Assembly: GCF_038397735.1 (NCBI RefSeq)
Contig: NZ_CP151635.1
Span: forward strand, 496,001 to 560,000
Direction: 5' to 3'
Length of the DNA: 64,000 nt
DNA from: Microbacterium sp. LWH13-1.2
GTDB taxonomy: Bacteria > Actinomycetota > Actinomycetes > Actinomycetales > Microbacteriaceae
Made by a program: the position numbers and the translations under genes. The notes under the pieces are model-generated. The model was not told where the DNA came from. It did not search any database and saw only the letters and a list, made by a program, of their open reading frames with translations. Shown here piece by piece: positions 8,001 through 16,077 of the stretch (the first letter of the stretch is position 1; every line of letters starts with the position of its first letter).

Positions 8001-9644
8001 GAGGCGGATGTCGTCATCCTCCTGGTCCACGAGGGCGCATCCAGCGTCGAGCTGTCGAGCATCACTCCGGACTCGCCCCTGGGCGAGATCGTCTACGGGG
8101 TCGACGAGGATGTGAACGCCATCGTGTCGGCGCACACGCACCTCGCGTACAACCACGTCATCGACGGGCGTCCGGTCATCTCGGCCGGTCAGTACGGCGA
8201 GAACCTGGGTCTCATGAACCTGCAGGTCGATCCGAAGACCAAGGACCTGATCTCGATCACGAACGAGATCAAGCCGCTCACGTCCGCGGGTCAGCCGCTC
8301 TACCCGGCGGTTCCGGCGGTGGCTGACATCGTCGCGAAGGCGAAGGCCGACGCAGACGTTCTCGGGGCGGTGAAGGTCGGAGACATCACCGCCGACTTCA
8401 ACCGCGCTCGCCAGACGAACGGGTCGGAGAACCGCGGTGGCGAGTCCACCATCGGCAACTTCGTGGCCGACGTGCAGAAGTGGTCCACCGGCGCGGACAT
8501 CGCGCTGATGAACCCGGGCGGCATCCGCGCAAACCTCACGTACGCCTCGTCGAACGCGAACGACCCGAACGGCAACGTCACCTACCGCGAGGCGGCGACG
8601 GTGCAGCCGTTCGCCAACACGCTGGTGACGCTGACCCTCACCGGTGCGCAGCTGAAGGGCGTTCTCGAGGAGCAGTGGCAGCCGGCAGGCTCTGCTCGTC
8701 CGTTCCTCAAGCTCGGCGTCTCGGAGGGGCTCGTCTACACGTACGACCCCGCTGCGGCTGCGGGCTCGCGGGTCACGTCGATCACGCTCAACGGGACCGC
8801 GATCGATCCGGCGGCGAACTACACGGTCGCAGCCAACTCGTTCCTCGCCGCAGGTGGAGACAACTTCTTCACCTTCAAGGAGGGCACGGGCAAGCGCGAC
8901 ACCGGGAAGATCGATCTTCAGTCGATGGTCGACTGGTTCGACGCCAACAAGACCGCGACCCCCGACCTCGCACAGCGTGCCGTGGGTGTCTCGGTCAGCG
9001 CACCGGATGCCGACGGCTACAGCGCCGGCGACCAGGTGACGGTCGCGCTCTCGTCGCTGGCGTTCAGCGCGGGAGAGCAGGCACCCGGTGAAGTGACCCT
9101 GTCGCTCGGCGGCACGCAGGTCGCCGCAGGCGCCGTCGATCCGACGATCGTCGACACCACGGACGAGGTGGGGCGCGCGTCGCTCGGCTTCACGGTTCCC
9201 TCTGGTGTCTTCGGAGAGCAGCTGCTCACCGTCGCCGTCGCAGGTACCGGCACCACGGTGCAGGTGCCGTTCACGATCGCGGGTGAGGAGCCGGCGGAGT
9301 TCGCGGGCTCCATCGACCTCGGTTCCTCGAAGGTCGCCGCAGGAAAGAAGCTGACGATCACCGGTGAGGGCTACGAGCCGGGCGAGACCGTGACGGTCGA
9401 GCTGCGACCGAAGAAGGGTGCGGCCACCGAGGTCGGCACGGTTCAGGTCACGGCGGACGGCACTTTCTCGACCTCGGTCACCGTGCCGAAGAGCACGCAG
9501 CCGGGCAAGTACACGGTCGCGGTCGCTCAGGCCGACGGAGACGAGGCCACGGCCACCGTCACCGTGAACCGCGCAGGCGGGATCGGCGGCATCATCGGTG
9601 GCATCCTCGACTGGCTGTGGGACCTCCTGAACGGGTGGTTCTGA
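5007..9644 (+). CDS. Secreted lamin-tail / ExeM-type nuclease fused to 5'-nucleotidase, 1545 residues
   Basis: This giant exported enzyme should degrade extracellular DNA and dephosphorylate the nucleotides, supplying phosphate and nucleosides. A signal peptide (hydrophobic about residues 24-40, ending APASA) is followed by a lamin-tail domain (INEAYLSGG, about 55-160). A beta domain follows (about 243-370), then an endonuclease/exonuclease/phosphatase domain (VASFNVFNYF at about 515, MEIEN, NHFKSK, GDFNAY, SSDHDP at about 806). Next come a metallophosphatase of the 5'-nucleotidase type (TMNDFHGRIE at about 827, GNHEFDQG, AHTHLAYNH) and its C-terminal substrate domain (AAGGDNFFTF), then two Ig-like modules. 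The last 20 residues are an odd Gly/Ile/Trp-rich tail (IGGILDWLWDLLNGWF) and no LPxTG is present. The start has GAGGAG 9 bases upstream. Confidence 0.92.
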   Translation: MMSAPDAVNREVPGSVRRSRGRLGVLAATCVAALGASALIAAPASADVAGTGVVINEAYLSGGSAGAAFTNKFVELYNPTAAPVTLDGLSLQYRSATGTGASNGVAPLTGVIPAGGHYLVQAGSNGANGAALPTADAVSTLNPSGTNGTLALVNGTAAVTLTPGSVTGVDGVIDVLGYGTSNTFETTAATPPTGNTDVKSLNRTDGKDTDDNRADFSLSATITPQNTGTGTDPDPEPEPDPTAVSIAEVQGTTDVSPLNGQTVTVEGVVTADYRTGGYKGIVIQTQGSGGETDATPGASDGVFVFLNALAPTLEIGDLVSVTGSVSEYFGQTQINPAALSAISVVQAGVGVPALTPLPDTVEGADREQYENMYVAPAGTYRVASSHQLYNFGSLWLNAGADLNVKSTELVRPGAEAAAIAAANRANRILLDDGWSIQVTNSGHPNDQPYFTKDLVVRNGDTVDFSDNGYVLQYGFDDWRLQPVVPIDSTSSDDLKAGFAATNPRSESAPTVGGDVQVASFNVFNYFTTLKSENSNARGAANAAQFEIQKSKIVAAINGLDAEIVSLMEIENSIKLGGSLDEALADLVDGLNEALGSDEWDYVRTPDELNDSATTDFITSAIIYKKDAVETVGESLTVTDETVWGNAREPIAQAFDIDGRVVTVVANHFKSKSAPEGGGAEPADGQGFFNADRVKQANSLKGFTEEIEQETGSSDILLIGDFNAYAKEDPIEVFTTAGWSDVAREKAPEQHTYTFDGELGSLDHVLASPSLAASITGAGVWSINSPEWSDRGYAFGATEAGTPFRSSDHDPIIVGVSSEVPPVSIDIVTMNDFHGRIEADGAAAGAAVVAGAVQQFRSENPNTIFAGVGDLIGASTFTSFINDDNPTIDALNAAGLDVSAAGNHEFDQGWEDLRDRVQDRADWEYISSNVFVTETGEPALAPAWVKELDGVRVGFVGAVTEDLDSLVSPEGIADLEVRSIVDSVNAVADDLRDGDPSNGEADVVILLVHEGASSVELSSITPDSPLGEIVYGVDEDVNAIVSAHTHLAYNHVIDGRPVISAGQYGENLGLMNLQVDPKTKDLISITNEIKPLTSAGQPLYPAVPAVADIVAKAKADADVLGAVKVGDITADFNRARQTNGSENRGGESTIGNFVADVQKWSTGADIALMNPGGIRANLTYASSNANDPNGNVTYREAATVQPFANTLVTLTLTGAQLKGVLEEQWQPAGSARPFLKLGVSEGLVYTYDPAAAAGSRVTSITLNGTAIDPAANYTVAANSFLAAGGDNFFTFKEGTGKRDTGKIDLQSMVDWFDANKTATPDLAQRAVGVSVSAPDADGYSAGDQVTVALSSLAFSAGEQAPGEVTLSLGGTQVAAGAVDPTIVDTTDEVGRASLGFTVPSGVFGEQLLTVAVAGTGTTVQVPFTIAGEEPAEFAGSIDLGSSKVAAGKKLTITGEGYEPGETVTVELRPKKGAATEVGTVQVTADGTFSTSVTVPKSTQPGKYTVAVAQADGDEATATVTVNRAGGIGGIIGGILDWLWDLLNGWF

Positions 9645-9679
9645 CGCCCTGGGGCGTGTGACGCAGGCATGACAGAGGC

Positions 9680-9711
9680 GAAGGCCGTCGGGAACTCTCC
9701 CGGCGGCCTTC
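9680..9711. terminator. Bidirectional hairpin between nuclease and DeoR genes
   Basis: A 14-bp stem (GAAGGCCGTCGGGA pairing with TCCCGGCGGCCTTC, one G-U) with a 4-base loop lies between the convergent genes. There is no long T run. Confidence 0.8.
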
Positions 9712-9738
9712 GTCGTGCGTCCGAGTGGTCCGACCCGG

Positions 9739-10542
9739 TCAGGCGGTGATGACCTCGACCTCGGCCTGCGCGAGAGCGGCCGCGAAAGCGGATTCCGGGG
9801 GAGTGTCCGTGACCAGGTAGTCCGCGCGGTCGAGGGTCGCGACCTGAGCGAACAGGCGGCGGCCGAACTTCGAGGAGTCGGCGAGGATCGCGGTGCGCTC
9901 GGCGCGCTGGATCATCTCGGACATCATGTTCGCATCCCCCATGTTCGACGTCGAGAACCCTGCGTCGTCGATCGCTCCGACGGCGATCAGCGCCAGATCG
10001 CACCGGATGTCGACCTCGGGCCCTCCGGGCGTCATCGTGAAGGTGACGGGCCCGGTCGTGGCCTGAGTGATCGCCCGCACGGCTCCGCCGAAGACATAGA
10101 GGTCGCGGAAGGCGGAGGGTGAGATCTCCGCAGGGATCCGCAGGTTGTTCGTCGCGATCGTGAGGTCGCGGTGGTTCCGCAGGGCACGGGCGAGAGCCAG
10201 GGTCGTGGTCCCGGCGTTGAGCATGACGACGGCCCCATCGTCGATCAGGCCCGCGGCGAGGCGCGCGATCTTCTCCTTCTCCTCGGTCTGCAGCCGAAGC
10301 CGGACGTCGAGTGCGCGGTCCTTGAGCTGCCCCTCGGCGCTGACCGCTCCGCCGTGCGTGCGGATGACGACGCCTTCGCGATCGAGCTGGTCGAGATCGC
10401 GGCGGATCGTGTCGATGGAGACGTGAAAGTGCTCGGCGAGACCGCCGACAGTCACTTCTCCCACCTGCTCGACGTAGGAGGCGAGATCCGCCTTCCGACC
10501 CGCCGGGAGGCGGCGCTTGGGCGAGGGTGCAGTTGCTTCCAT
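9739..10542 (-). CDS. DeoR family transcriptional repressor of the adjacent sugar operon
   Basis: This 267-residue regulator has an N-terminal DeoR-type winged helix (about residues 20-75, including SIDTIRRDLDQLDREG and THGGAV). A C-terminal DeoR sensor domain follows (LNAGTTTLALARAL, TNNLRIPAE, and a late DSSKFG element), the fold that binds sugar phosphates. It is transcribed divergently from the sugar ABC transporter/aldolase/kinase operon, so it most likely represses that operon and responds to a phosphorylated intermediate. The start is ATG 10542; a GTG two codons upstream (10548) is also possible and neither has a strong ribosome site. Confidence 0.9.
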   Translation of the reverse strand: MEATAPSPKRRLPAGRKADLASYVEQVGEVTVGGLAEHFHVSIDTIRRDLDQLDREGVVIRTHGGAVSAEGQLKDRALDVRLRLQTEEKEKIARLAAGLIDDGAVVMLNAGTTTLALARALRNHRDLTIATNNLRIPAEISPSAFRDLYVFGGAVRAITQATTGPVTFTMTPGGPEVDIRCDLALIAVGAIDDAGFSTSNMGDANMMSEMIQRAERTAILADSSKFGRRLFAQVATLDRADYLVTDTPPESAFAAALAQAEVEVITA

Positions 10543-10583
10543 GCACACATCTCTAGCACAGAGAAGCGGGAAAGTCGGCAGAG

Positions 10584-10613
10584 TTCAGCAGAAAACCGCA
10601 GATCGAATTCAGC
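10584..10613. promoter_or_regulatory. Candidate operator repeats upstream of the sugar operon
   Basis: TTCAGC occurs at 10584 and again at 10608 (24 bp apart) and the 9-mer AAAACCGCA occurs at 10592 and again at 10733. Being in the divergent DeoR/operon intergenic region, they are candidate DeoR contacts; no footprint-like symmetry proves it. Confidence 0.3.
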
Positions 10614-10697
10614 GGCGATGTGCCGTGCGGCGCCCGCCGTGACGGAGATGCGCGGAGAGATCTGTGATTACATCCATCGAATAGCGCAAAGAAAGGC

Positions 10698-10727
10698 TTG
10701 ACGTTCTTGCAAATGGCGGCATAATAT
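10698..10727 (+). promoter_or_regulatory. Sigma-A type promoter of the sugar operon
   Basis: TTGACG (10698-10703) is followed after 18 bp by TAATAT (10722-10727), or after 16 bp by CATAAT. The stretch is notably AT-rich for this genome and lies about 65 bp before the binding-protein start. Confidence 0.7.
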
Positions 10728-10791
10728 TGCTCAAAACCGCACGAACAAGCATCGAAGCGCGTGTGCGGCACGATCTCGAAGAGGAGAAGTG

Positions 10792-12087
10792 ATGATCACA
10801 GTGGGGCGAGGGCGACGCATTCTGAAGCTCGCCGGCGCAGCGACAGCAGCCGTGACAGTCCTGGCGGTGGCAGGGTGCGCGGCAGGCGACAGCGGAACCG
10901 ATGGAGGAGACGGCGGAGACGTCACGATCGAGTTCGCACAGTGGTGGGAGCCCGAGCTCCCCGACGGTGAGTTCCGGGCACTCATCGACGAGTTCGAAGA
11001 AGCCAACCCGGGCATCACGGTCAAGCTCGTGAGCGGACCCTACGCATCGACCAAGGAGCAGCTGTTCGCCGGAGCGGCATCCGGCACCATGCCGGACGTC
11101 GTCGGACTCGACGGCGCGTGGGTCAACGACTTCGCCTCGCAGGGCGTCATCGCAGACCTGACCGCCCTGATGAAGGAGAACGACTACGACGACAGCGAAC
11201 TGGCGAGTCAGATCCAGGTCGACGGCAGCACCTACATGATCCCGGTCGTGAACTTCGTCTACCCGATGTTCACGAACGACACCCTGCTGGCCGACGCGGG
11301 CGTCTCAGCCCCGCCGACCACCCGCACGGAGTTCGCGGATGCCGCATCGAAGGTCTCGGCCCTCGGCGGCGACGTCTCGGGCTGGGTGCTCCCGCTCTCC
11401 CTCGAAGCGCCGAACGGCGTGCAGAACGACGTCATGTCGTGGGTGTGGGCGTCGGGCGGATCGATGTTGAAGGACGGTCAGCCTGATCTGACCAACGGCG
11501 ACGTCACGTCGGCAGTCGAGTTCATCGGCGGCATGTGGGATGACGGCTCGATCGCCTCCGGTTCCTTCACCATGAAGGAGCAGGACAAGGTCGAGGAGTT
11601 CACCAACGGTCGCGTCGGCATGATGATCGACTCGCTCGCGCACATCAACCTGATCCGTGAGACGAACCCCGACCTGACCTTCTCGATCTCGGCGCTCCCT
11701 GCCGAGGACGGGTACGACGGCGAGCGGGGCATCCCCTACGCATCCTGGGGCATCGGTGTGGCCGAGAACTCGGAGCACAAGGACGCCGCGTTCAAGCTGG
11801 TCGAGTTCCTGATGAGCGAGCAGACCAACTCGGAGCTCTCGACCATGGCCAAGGCCTTCCCCGGCAACTCGAAGTCGGTCCCCGACTTCGTGAACGATGA
11901 CGAGCTGTTCAAGCAGGCGTTCGACATCTACCAGGCGGGATACCCGGCGAACGAGTTCACCGGACTCCCCGTCGCCGAGGAGCTGATGCGTCAGCTCGGC
12001 GAGCAGCTGCAGTCGGCCTTCGACGGGCAGCAGTCGATCGACGACGCGCTCAAGAAGGCGCAGGAGAGCTGGAAAGCGGAGTTCTGA
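10792..12087 (+). CDS. Sugar ABC transporter substrate-binding lipoprotein
   Basis: This extracellular solute-binding protein, family 1, captures a sugar outside the cell and delivers it to the two permeases encoded next. The N-terminus is a lipoprotein signal with lipobox LAVAGC, so the mature protein is membrane-anchored at the Cys near residue 25. It continues with the family pattern FAQWWEPELPDGEFRALIDEF and a C-terminal closing region (NEFTGLPVAEELMRQLGEQL). The 431-residue length is typical. ATG 10792 is chosen over the overlapping GTG 10789 because GAGGAG (10781-10786) gives a 5-base spacing. It is the first gene of an operon of six genes. The ligand is unknown, but the aldolase, kinase and isomerase downstream point to a hexose or hexose-containing saccharide. 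Confidence 0.93.
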   Translation: MITVGRGRRILKLAGAATAAVTVLAVAGCAAGDSGTDGGDGGDVTIEFAQWWEPELPDGEFRALIDEFEEANPGITVKLVSGPYASTKEQLFAGAASGTMPDVVGLDGAWVNDFASQGVIADLTALMKENDYDDSELASQIQVDGSTYMIPVVNFVYPMFTNDTLLADAGVSAPPTTRTEFADAASKVSALGGDVSGWVLPLSLEAPNGVQNDVMSWVWASGGSMLKDGQPDLTNGDVTSAVEFIGGMWDDGSIASGSFTMKEQDKVEEFTNGRVGMMIDSLAHINLIRETNPDLTFSISALPAEDGYDGERGIPYASWGIGVAENSEHKDAAFKLVEFLMSEQTNSELSTMAKAFPGNSKSVPDFVNDDELFKQAFDIYQAGYPANEFTGLPVAEELMRQLGEQLQSAFDGQQSIDDALKKAQESWKAEF

Positions 12088-12169
12088 CCTCCCGCTTCCC
12101 GAATGAACGGGGTGCCGCATCGCGACCGATGCGATGCGGCACCCGACCAACCAAGGAGCCATGCTTCCC

Positions 12170-13093
12170 ATGAGTCTGAGAACATCCGACGACACCGAGG
12201 TGATCGTCACCGGGGTCGCGATGTCGCGTCGCCGGCGGCAGCTGCGCAAGACCACCGAGTCGTACGCCTTCCTCTCGCCGACCATCATCCTGCTCTTCGT
12301 CCTGATGATCGTGCCGATCGTCATGGTGATCGGCTACTCGTTCCAGGACAACGTGATCCTGAACAAGTCGCCCGAGTTCGTCGGCATCGGCAACTACGTC
12401 GAGATCCTGTCGGACCCGCGCTTCTGGAAGGCCACCGGCAACACGATCCTCTTCACGGTGACCAGCGTCGTCGCGCACCTGGTGCTCGGACTCGCCTTCG
12501 CGATGATGCTGAACAGCCCGCTGCTCGGCCGCTTCTCGCGCTCCTTCTTCCGCGCGCTCTACGTGCTGCCGTGGCTCTTCACGGTCGCCGTCATCGCCGT
12601 TCTGTGGCGCATGCTCCTCGCCCCGAACGGCGTCGTGAACTTCCTGCTCAACACCGATATCGAATGGCTCGCCTCGCCGCAGCTCGCGCTCGGGACGATC
12701 ATCTTCATCAACATCTGGGCCGGGTACCCCTTCTTCATGGTGAGCCTGCTGGCGGGTCTCCAGGGCATCCCGAACGAGCTGAACGAGGCCGCGACCGTTG
12801 ACGGCGCGGGTGCGGTGCAGCGTTTCTGGAACGTCACCGTCCCGCAGCTCCGGCCGATCATCGTCAGCCTCGTGCTGCTCGATCTCATCTGGACCTCTCA
12901 GCAGTTCGCCCTCATCTGGATGACGACCGGCGGCGGACCGATCGATGTGACCGAGGTGCTCAGCACATTCACCTACAAGCTCGCCTTCGCCAAGTACGAC
13001 TTCTCGCTCGCCGCGACTTCCGCGGTGCTGGTCCTGCTCATGTCGATGGTGCTCGCCGTCTTCTACGTCCGTCACCAGAAAGCGAGGGACTGA
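12170..13093 (+). CDS. Sugar ABC transporter permease, MalF/UgpA type
   Basis: This inner-membrane permease of about 307 residues has six predicted helices, the first near residues 35-55. The EAA coupling loop (NELNEAATVDGAGAVQRFWN) contacts the ATPase. The start is uncertain: ATG 12161 lies only 2 bases after AAGGAG while ATG 12170 lies 11 bases after it; I use 12170. It forms a transporter with the following permease. No ATP-binding gene is in the operon, so it probably shares a MsiK/MalK-type ATPase encoded elsewhere, a common arrangement in Gram-positive sugar importers. Confidence 0.92.
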   Translation: MSLRTSDDTEVIVTGVAMSRRRRQLRKTTESYAFLSPTIILLFVLMIVPIVMVIGYSFQDNVILNKSPEFVGIGNYVEILSDPRFWKATGNTILFTVTSVVAHLVLGLAFAMMLNSPLLGRFSRSFFRALYVLPWLFTVAVIAVLWRMLLAPNGVVNFLLNTDIEWLASPQLALGTIIFINIWAGYPFFMVSLLAGLQGIPNELNEAATVDGAGAVQRFWNVTVPQLRPIIVSLVLLDLIWTSQQFALIWMTTGGGPIDVTEVLSTFTYKLAFAKYDFSLAATSAVLVLLMSMVLAVFYVRHQKARD

Positions 13094-13095
13094 TC

Positions 13096-13941
13096 ATGGC
13101 TCTCACCGTTCAGAACCAGCGTCGCGTCGCCAAGACCGGCGTGATGATCGGCCTGATCCTCGGCGCCGTGTTCGCCGCGGGCCCGGTGCTCTGGATGCTC
13201 TCGAGCTCATTCAAGTCGAACACCCAGATCTTCGAGCTCCCGCCGCGACTCCTCACCGACACGTTCTCGTTCGACGCGTACATCGCGATCTTCACGAACC
13301 CCGAGACGATGCGGTTCTTCCTGAACAGCTACGTCGTCGCCGGTTCCGTCACGATCCTGACGCTCCTCGTCGCGATCCAGGCGGCATACGCGTTCAGCCG
13401 CTTCGACTTCCGGGGCAAGCGCATCCTGAACGTCGTGATCGTCAGCGTGCAGGCCGTTCCGCCGATCACCCTGCTGATCCCGTACTTCGGGCTGATGGTG
13501 GCGCTCGGGCTCTACAACTCGTACCTCGGGCTGATCCTGACCTACATGGTGTTCACGCTGCCCTACGCGATCATCATGATGACCGGCTACTTCAACACCC
13601 TCCCGAAGGAGCTCGACGAGGCCGTGCGTGTCGACGGTGCAGGATCGATGACCGCCCTGTGGCGCATCCTGGTGCCGATCTCGATCCCCGGCATCGTGTC
13701 CGTCGGCATCTACACCTTCATGATCGCGTGGAACGAATACCTCTTCGCGCTGACGCTCACCCGCACGATCGACATGCGCACGGTGCCCATCGGCATCCAG
13801 CTGCTCATGGGCCAGCACTCGTACGAGTGGAACCAGATCATGGCGATGAGCGTGCTCGGATCCATCCCCGTGCTCATCCTCTTCCTCTTCTTCCAGCGGT
13901 ACTTCATCAGCGGTCTCACGGCGGGGTCCGTGAAGAGCTGA
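13096..13941 (+). CDS. Sugar ABC transporter permease, MalG/UgpE type
   Basis: This 281-residue partner permease has six helices and the EAA loop LDEAVRVDGAGSMTALWRI in the C-terminal third. The end FFQRYFISGLTAGSVKS is the classic C-terminus of MalG-type permeases, where the last residues insert into the ATPase. It starts 2 bp after the first permease's stop, so the two are translationally linked. It forms the heterodimeric channel of the importer. Confidence 0.93.
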   Translation: MALTVQNQRRVAKTGVMIGLILGAVFAAGPVLWMLSSSFKSNTQIFELPPRLLTDTFSFDAYIAIFTNPETMRFFLNSYVVAGSVTILTLLVAIQAAYAFSRFDFRGKRILNVVIVSVQAVPPITLLIPYFGLMVALGLYNSYLGLILTYMVFTLPYAIIMMTGYFNTLPKELDEAVRVDGAGSMTALWRILVPISIPGIVSVGIYTFMIAWNEYLFALTLTRTIDMRTVPIGIQLLMGQHSYEWNQIMAMSVLGSIPVLILFLFFQRYFISGLTAGSVKS

Positions 13942-13986
13942 CGTCGTGCCGACGGATCAACGACCACCACGAAACAGGAGAATCAA

Positions 13987-14850
13987 GTGCTCTACACCGG
14001 CAAATCCATCCTCGATGTCGCCAATGAGAACAACTTCGCCATCCCGGCGTTCAACATCAGCGACTGGGCGATGTTCAACGGGATCATGGACATCAGCGAA
14101 GAGAAGGCCGCTCCGGTCATCATCGCCATTCACCCCGATGAGGTGTCTCACATCACGACCGACCTGATCGCGGCGATGCACTCCCGTGCACACCGGTCGA
14201 GCGTGCCCGTCGCGATCCACTGGGACCACGGCGGAAGCTACGAGCAGATCATCACGGCCATCAAGGCGGGGTTCACCTCGGTCATGATCGATGCCTCGCT
14301 GCTGCCGTTCGACGAGAACGTCGCGCTGACCCGCAAGGTGGTCGACGCGGCTCACGCGGTGGGCATCCAGGTCGAGGGCGAACTCGGCACGATCGGCGCG
14401 AACGACAGCTACGGCGAGTCCGGAGCGGCAGAGATCATCTACACGAACCCCGCTGACGCGGTGCGCTTCGTCGAGGAGACCGGGGTCGACAGCCTCGCGA
14501 TCGCGATCGGCACCTCGCACGGCCTCTACCCGAGCGACAAGAACCCCGAGCTGCGTCACGACCTGCTCGAGGAGATCAAGGCCGCGATCGGGATTCCGCT
14601 CGTGCTGCACGGCGGATCGTCCAACCCGGACGCCGAGCTGCGTCGCGCGGTCGACCTGGGCATAAACAAGATCAACATCTCGAGCGACATCAAGGTCTCG
14701 TACCACAACCGCATGCGCGAGATCCTCGGCACCGATCAGCGTCTGCGCGAGCCCAACGCGATCCAGCCGGCGGCACTCGAAGCCATGAAGGTGACGGCTG
14801 CTGAGAAGATCGACCTGTTCGGCGCAGACGGCAAGGCATCGCTGTACTGA
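13987..14850 (+). CDS. Class II ketose-bisphosphate aldolase
   Basis: This 287-residue zinc aldolase of the fructose-/tagatose-bisphosphate family reversibly cleaves a ketose 1,6-bisphosphate to glyceraldehyde-3-phosphate and dihydroxyacetone phosphate. Visible active-site parts are HWDHGGS (catalytic Asp about 80, Zn His about 81), EGELG, GTSHGLY and LHGGSS with further His ligands, and a late INISSD phosphate-binding segment. HWDHG in place of the more common HLDHG is slightly unusual. The start is GTG 13987 behind ACAGGAG. Stereospecificity (fructose, tagatose or another ketose) cannot be read directly; the neighbouring mannose-6-phosphate isomerase favours fructose-1,6-bisphosphate. Confidence 0.9.
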   Translation: MLYTGKSILDVANENNFAIPAFNISDWAMFNGIMDISEEKAAPVIIAIHPDEVSHITTDLIAAMHSRAHRSSVPVAIHWDHGGSYEQIITAIKAGFTSVMIDASLLPFDENVALTRKVVDAAHAVGIQVEGELGTIGANDSYGESGAAEIIYTNPADAVRFVEETGVDSLAIAIGTSHGLYPSDKNPELRHDLLEEIKAAIGIPLVLHGGSSNPDAELRRAVDLGINKINISSDIKVSYHNRMREILGTDQRLREPNAIQPAALEAMKVTAAEKIDLFGADGKASLY

Positions 14851-14880
14851 CACTGCGGACTCGGGAGGATGATCGGCGAC

Positions 14881-16077
14881 GTGGACAGAACGCTCGTACT
14901 CGGACTCGGCGGCACCGTCGACTACGAGCTCATGTGGGACTCATCGGTGTTCGACAGGCTGGCGCTCGCGCACGACGTGCGGCGCCACGAGCTCACGACC
15001 ACGGCGCCGATCACCGACGAGCGCTCGCTGCTGGTGGCAGTGCTGGCCTTCGTCGCCTCGGGCACCGGGGCGGAGCGATTCGTCGCCTCGTCCGAGGTGA
15101 TCGAGGACTTCGTATCGCACTTCGAGTATGCGACCACGCTCGGCGGCACCGGTGTGCGGGCGGGCCTCGTGCTCGACGCCCTCGGCATTCCGAGCGTGCA
15201 GCACCTGGTGAGCATCGACGACAACGTGCGCCGGCTGCTGCCCGAGTCGATCTCGTACATCTGCTCGGCGACCGAGGACACCCTCGACCCGCACCTGATC
15301 GTGCAGTACCCGGTCGGCGCGCACGTGCGCCTCACGGACGGAGAGGTGCTGTCACCCGCGCCCAACCGGCTGATCTTCGCGAACGACCCGCCCAACCGGC
15401 GGATGCTTCTCTCCGCCGATCTGCCGGCATCTCTGTCGGACGCCGGCGTCTTCCTCGTCTCGGGCTTCAACACGATGCAGGATCACGACCTGCTCGAGCA
15501 GCGGCTCGTAGAGGTGCAACGGGCGATGTCGAGCCTGCCCGGCGACGCTCTCGTCTACTACGAGGACGCGGGTTTCTACACGCGAGGCTTCGCCGAGACC
15601 GTGCGAGCCCGGTTGCTGCCGCAGATCGACGTCTACGGCATGAACGAGGACGAGCTGCAGGAGTACCTCGGTCGGTCCGTGAACCTGCTCGACAAGTCCG
15701 ACGTCATCCGCGCCCTGCGTGAGGCGCACATGATCATCCCGGCTCGCGCGCTCGTGGTGCACACGCGTTACTGGGCCATCGGCGTCGGACCTGATGCCGC
15801 TCGGCACCGTGCTGCTCTCGACAGTGCCGTCGTCGTCGCCGCCACCCGCTATCGCGTCGGTGACGGCGTGACGTCGGACGACGTCGAGCACACGTCGTCG
15901 ATGCCCAGGCACGCGGGAGGGGAGGCACTCGTCTCGGCCATCGAGGCGGCGCTGCCGGATGCCGCGGGCGTCGCGGCATTCTCGCTCGACGTCCCCACCC
16001 CGACCACGGTCGGACTCGGCGACACGTTCGTCGGTGGTTTCCTCGCGGGGGCCGTGCGATCGAAGGAGACCGTATGA
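14881..16077 (+). CDS. ADP-dependent phosphofructokinase/glucokinase family sugar kinase
   Basis: This protein of about 398 residues resembles the ADP-dependent sugar kinases better than PfkB. Visible features are an N-terminal LGLGGTVDYEL, a substrate loop LGGTGVRAGLVLDALGI, NRLIFANDPPNRRMLLS, the VSGFNTMQDHDLLEQRL segment that recalls the SGLxxM element of ADPGK, and TTVGLGDTFVGGF. In the last, the catalytic Asp sits in GLGD rather than the PfkB GAGD. ADP-dependent kinases are best known from archaea and animals and use ADP as phosphoryl donor. In this operon it most likely phosphorylates fructose-6-phosphate (or a hexose) for the upstream aldolase. GTG 14881 is preferred because the SD (GGGAGG, 14863-14868) directly abuts the ATG at 14869, leaving no spacing. 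It overlaps the next gene by 4 bp. Confidence 0.72.
   Translation: MDRTLVLGLGGTVDYELMWDSSVFDRLALAHDVRRHELTTTAPITDERSLLVAVLAFVASGTGAERFVASSEVIEDFVSHFEYATTLGGTGVRAGLVLDALGIPSVQHLVSIDDNVRRLLPESISYICSATEDTLDPHLIVQYPVGAHVRLTDGEVLSPAPNRLIFANDPPNRRMLLSADLPASLSDAGVFLVSGFNTMQDHDLLEQRLVEVQRAMSSLPGDALVYYEDAGFYTRGFAETVRARLLPQIDVYGMNEDELQEYLGRSVNLLDKSDVIRALREAHMIIPARALVVHTRYWAIGVGPDAARHRAALDSAVVVAATRYRVGDGVTSDDVEHTSSMPRHAGGEALVSAIEAALPDAAGVAAFSLDVPTPTTVGLGDTFVGGFLAGAVRSKETV

Noticed and set aside
14869..14880. ATG 14869 as kinase start
   Set aside because: GGGAGG ends at the base before this ATG, so there is no spacing; GTG 14881 fits better, although this remains untested.
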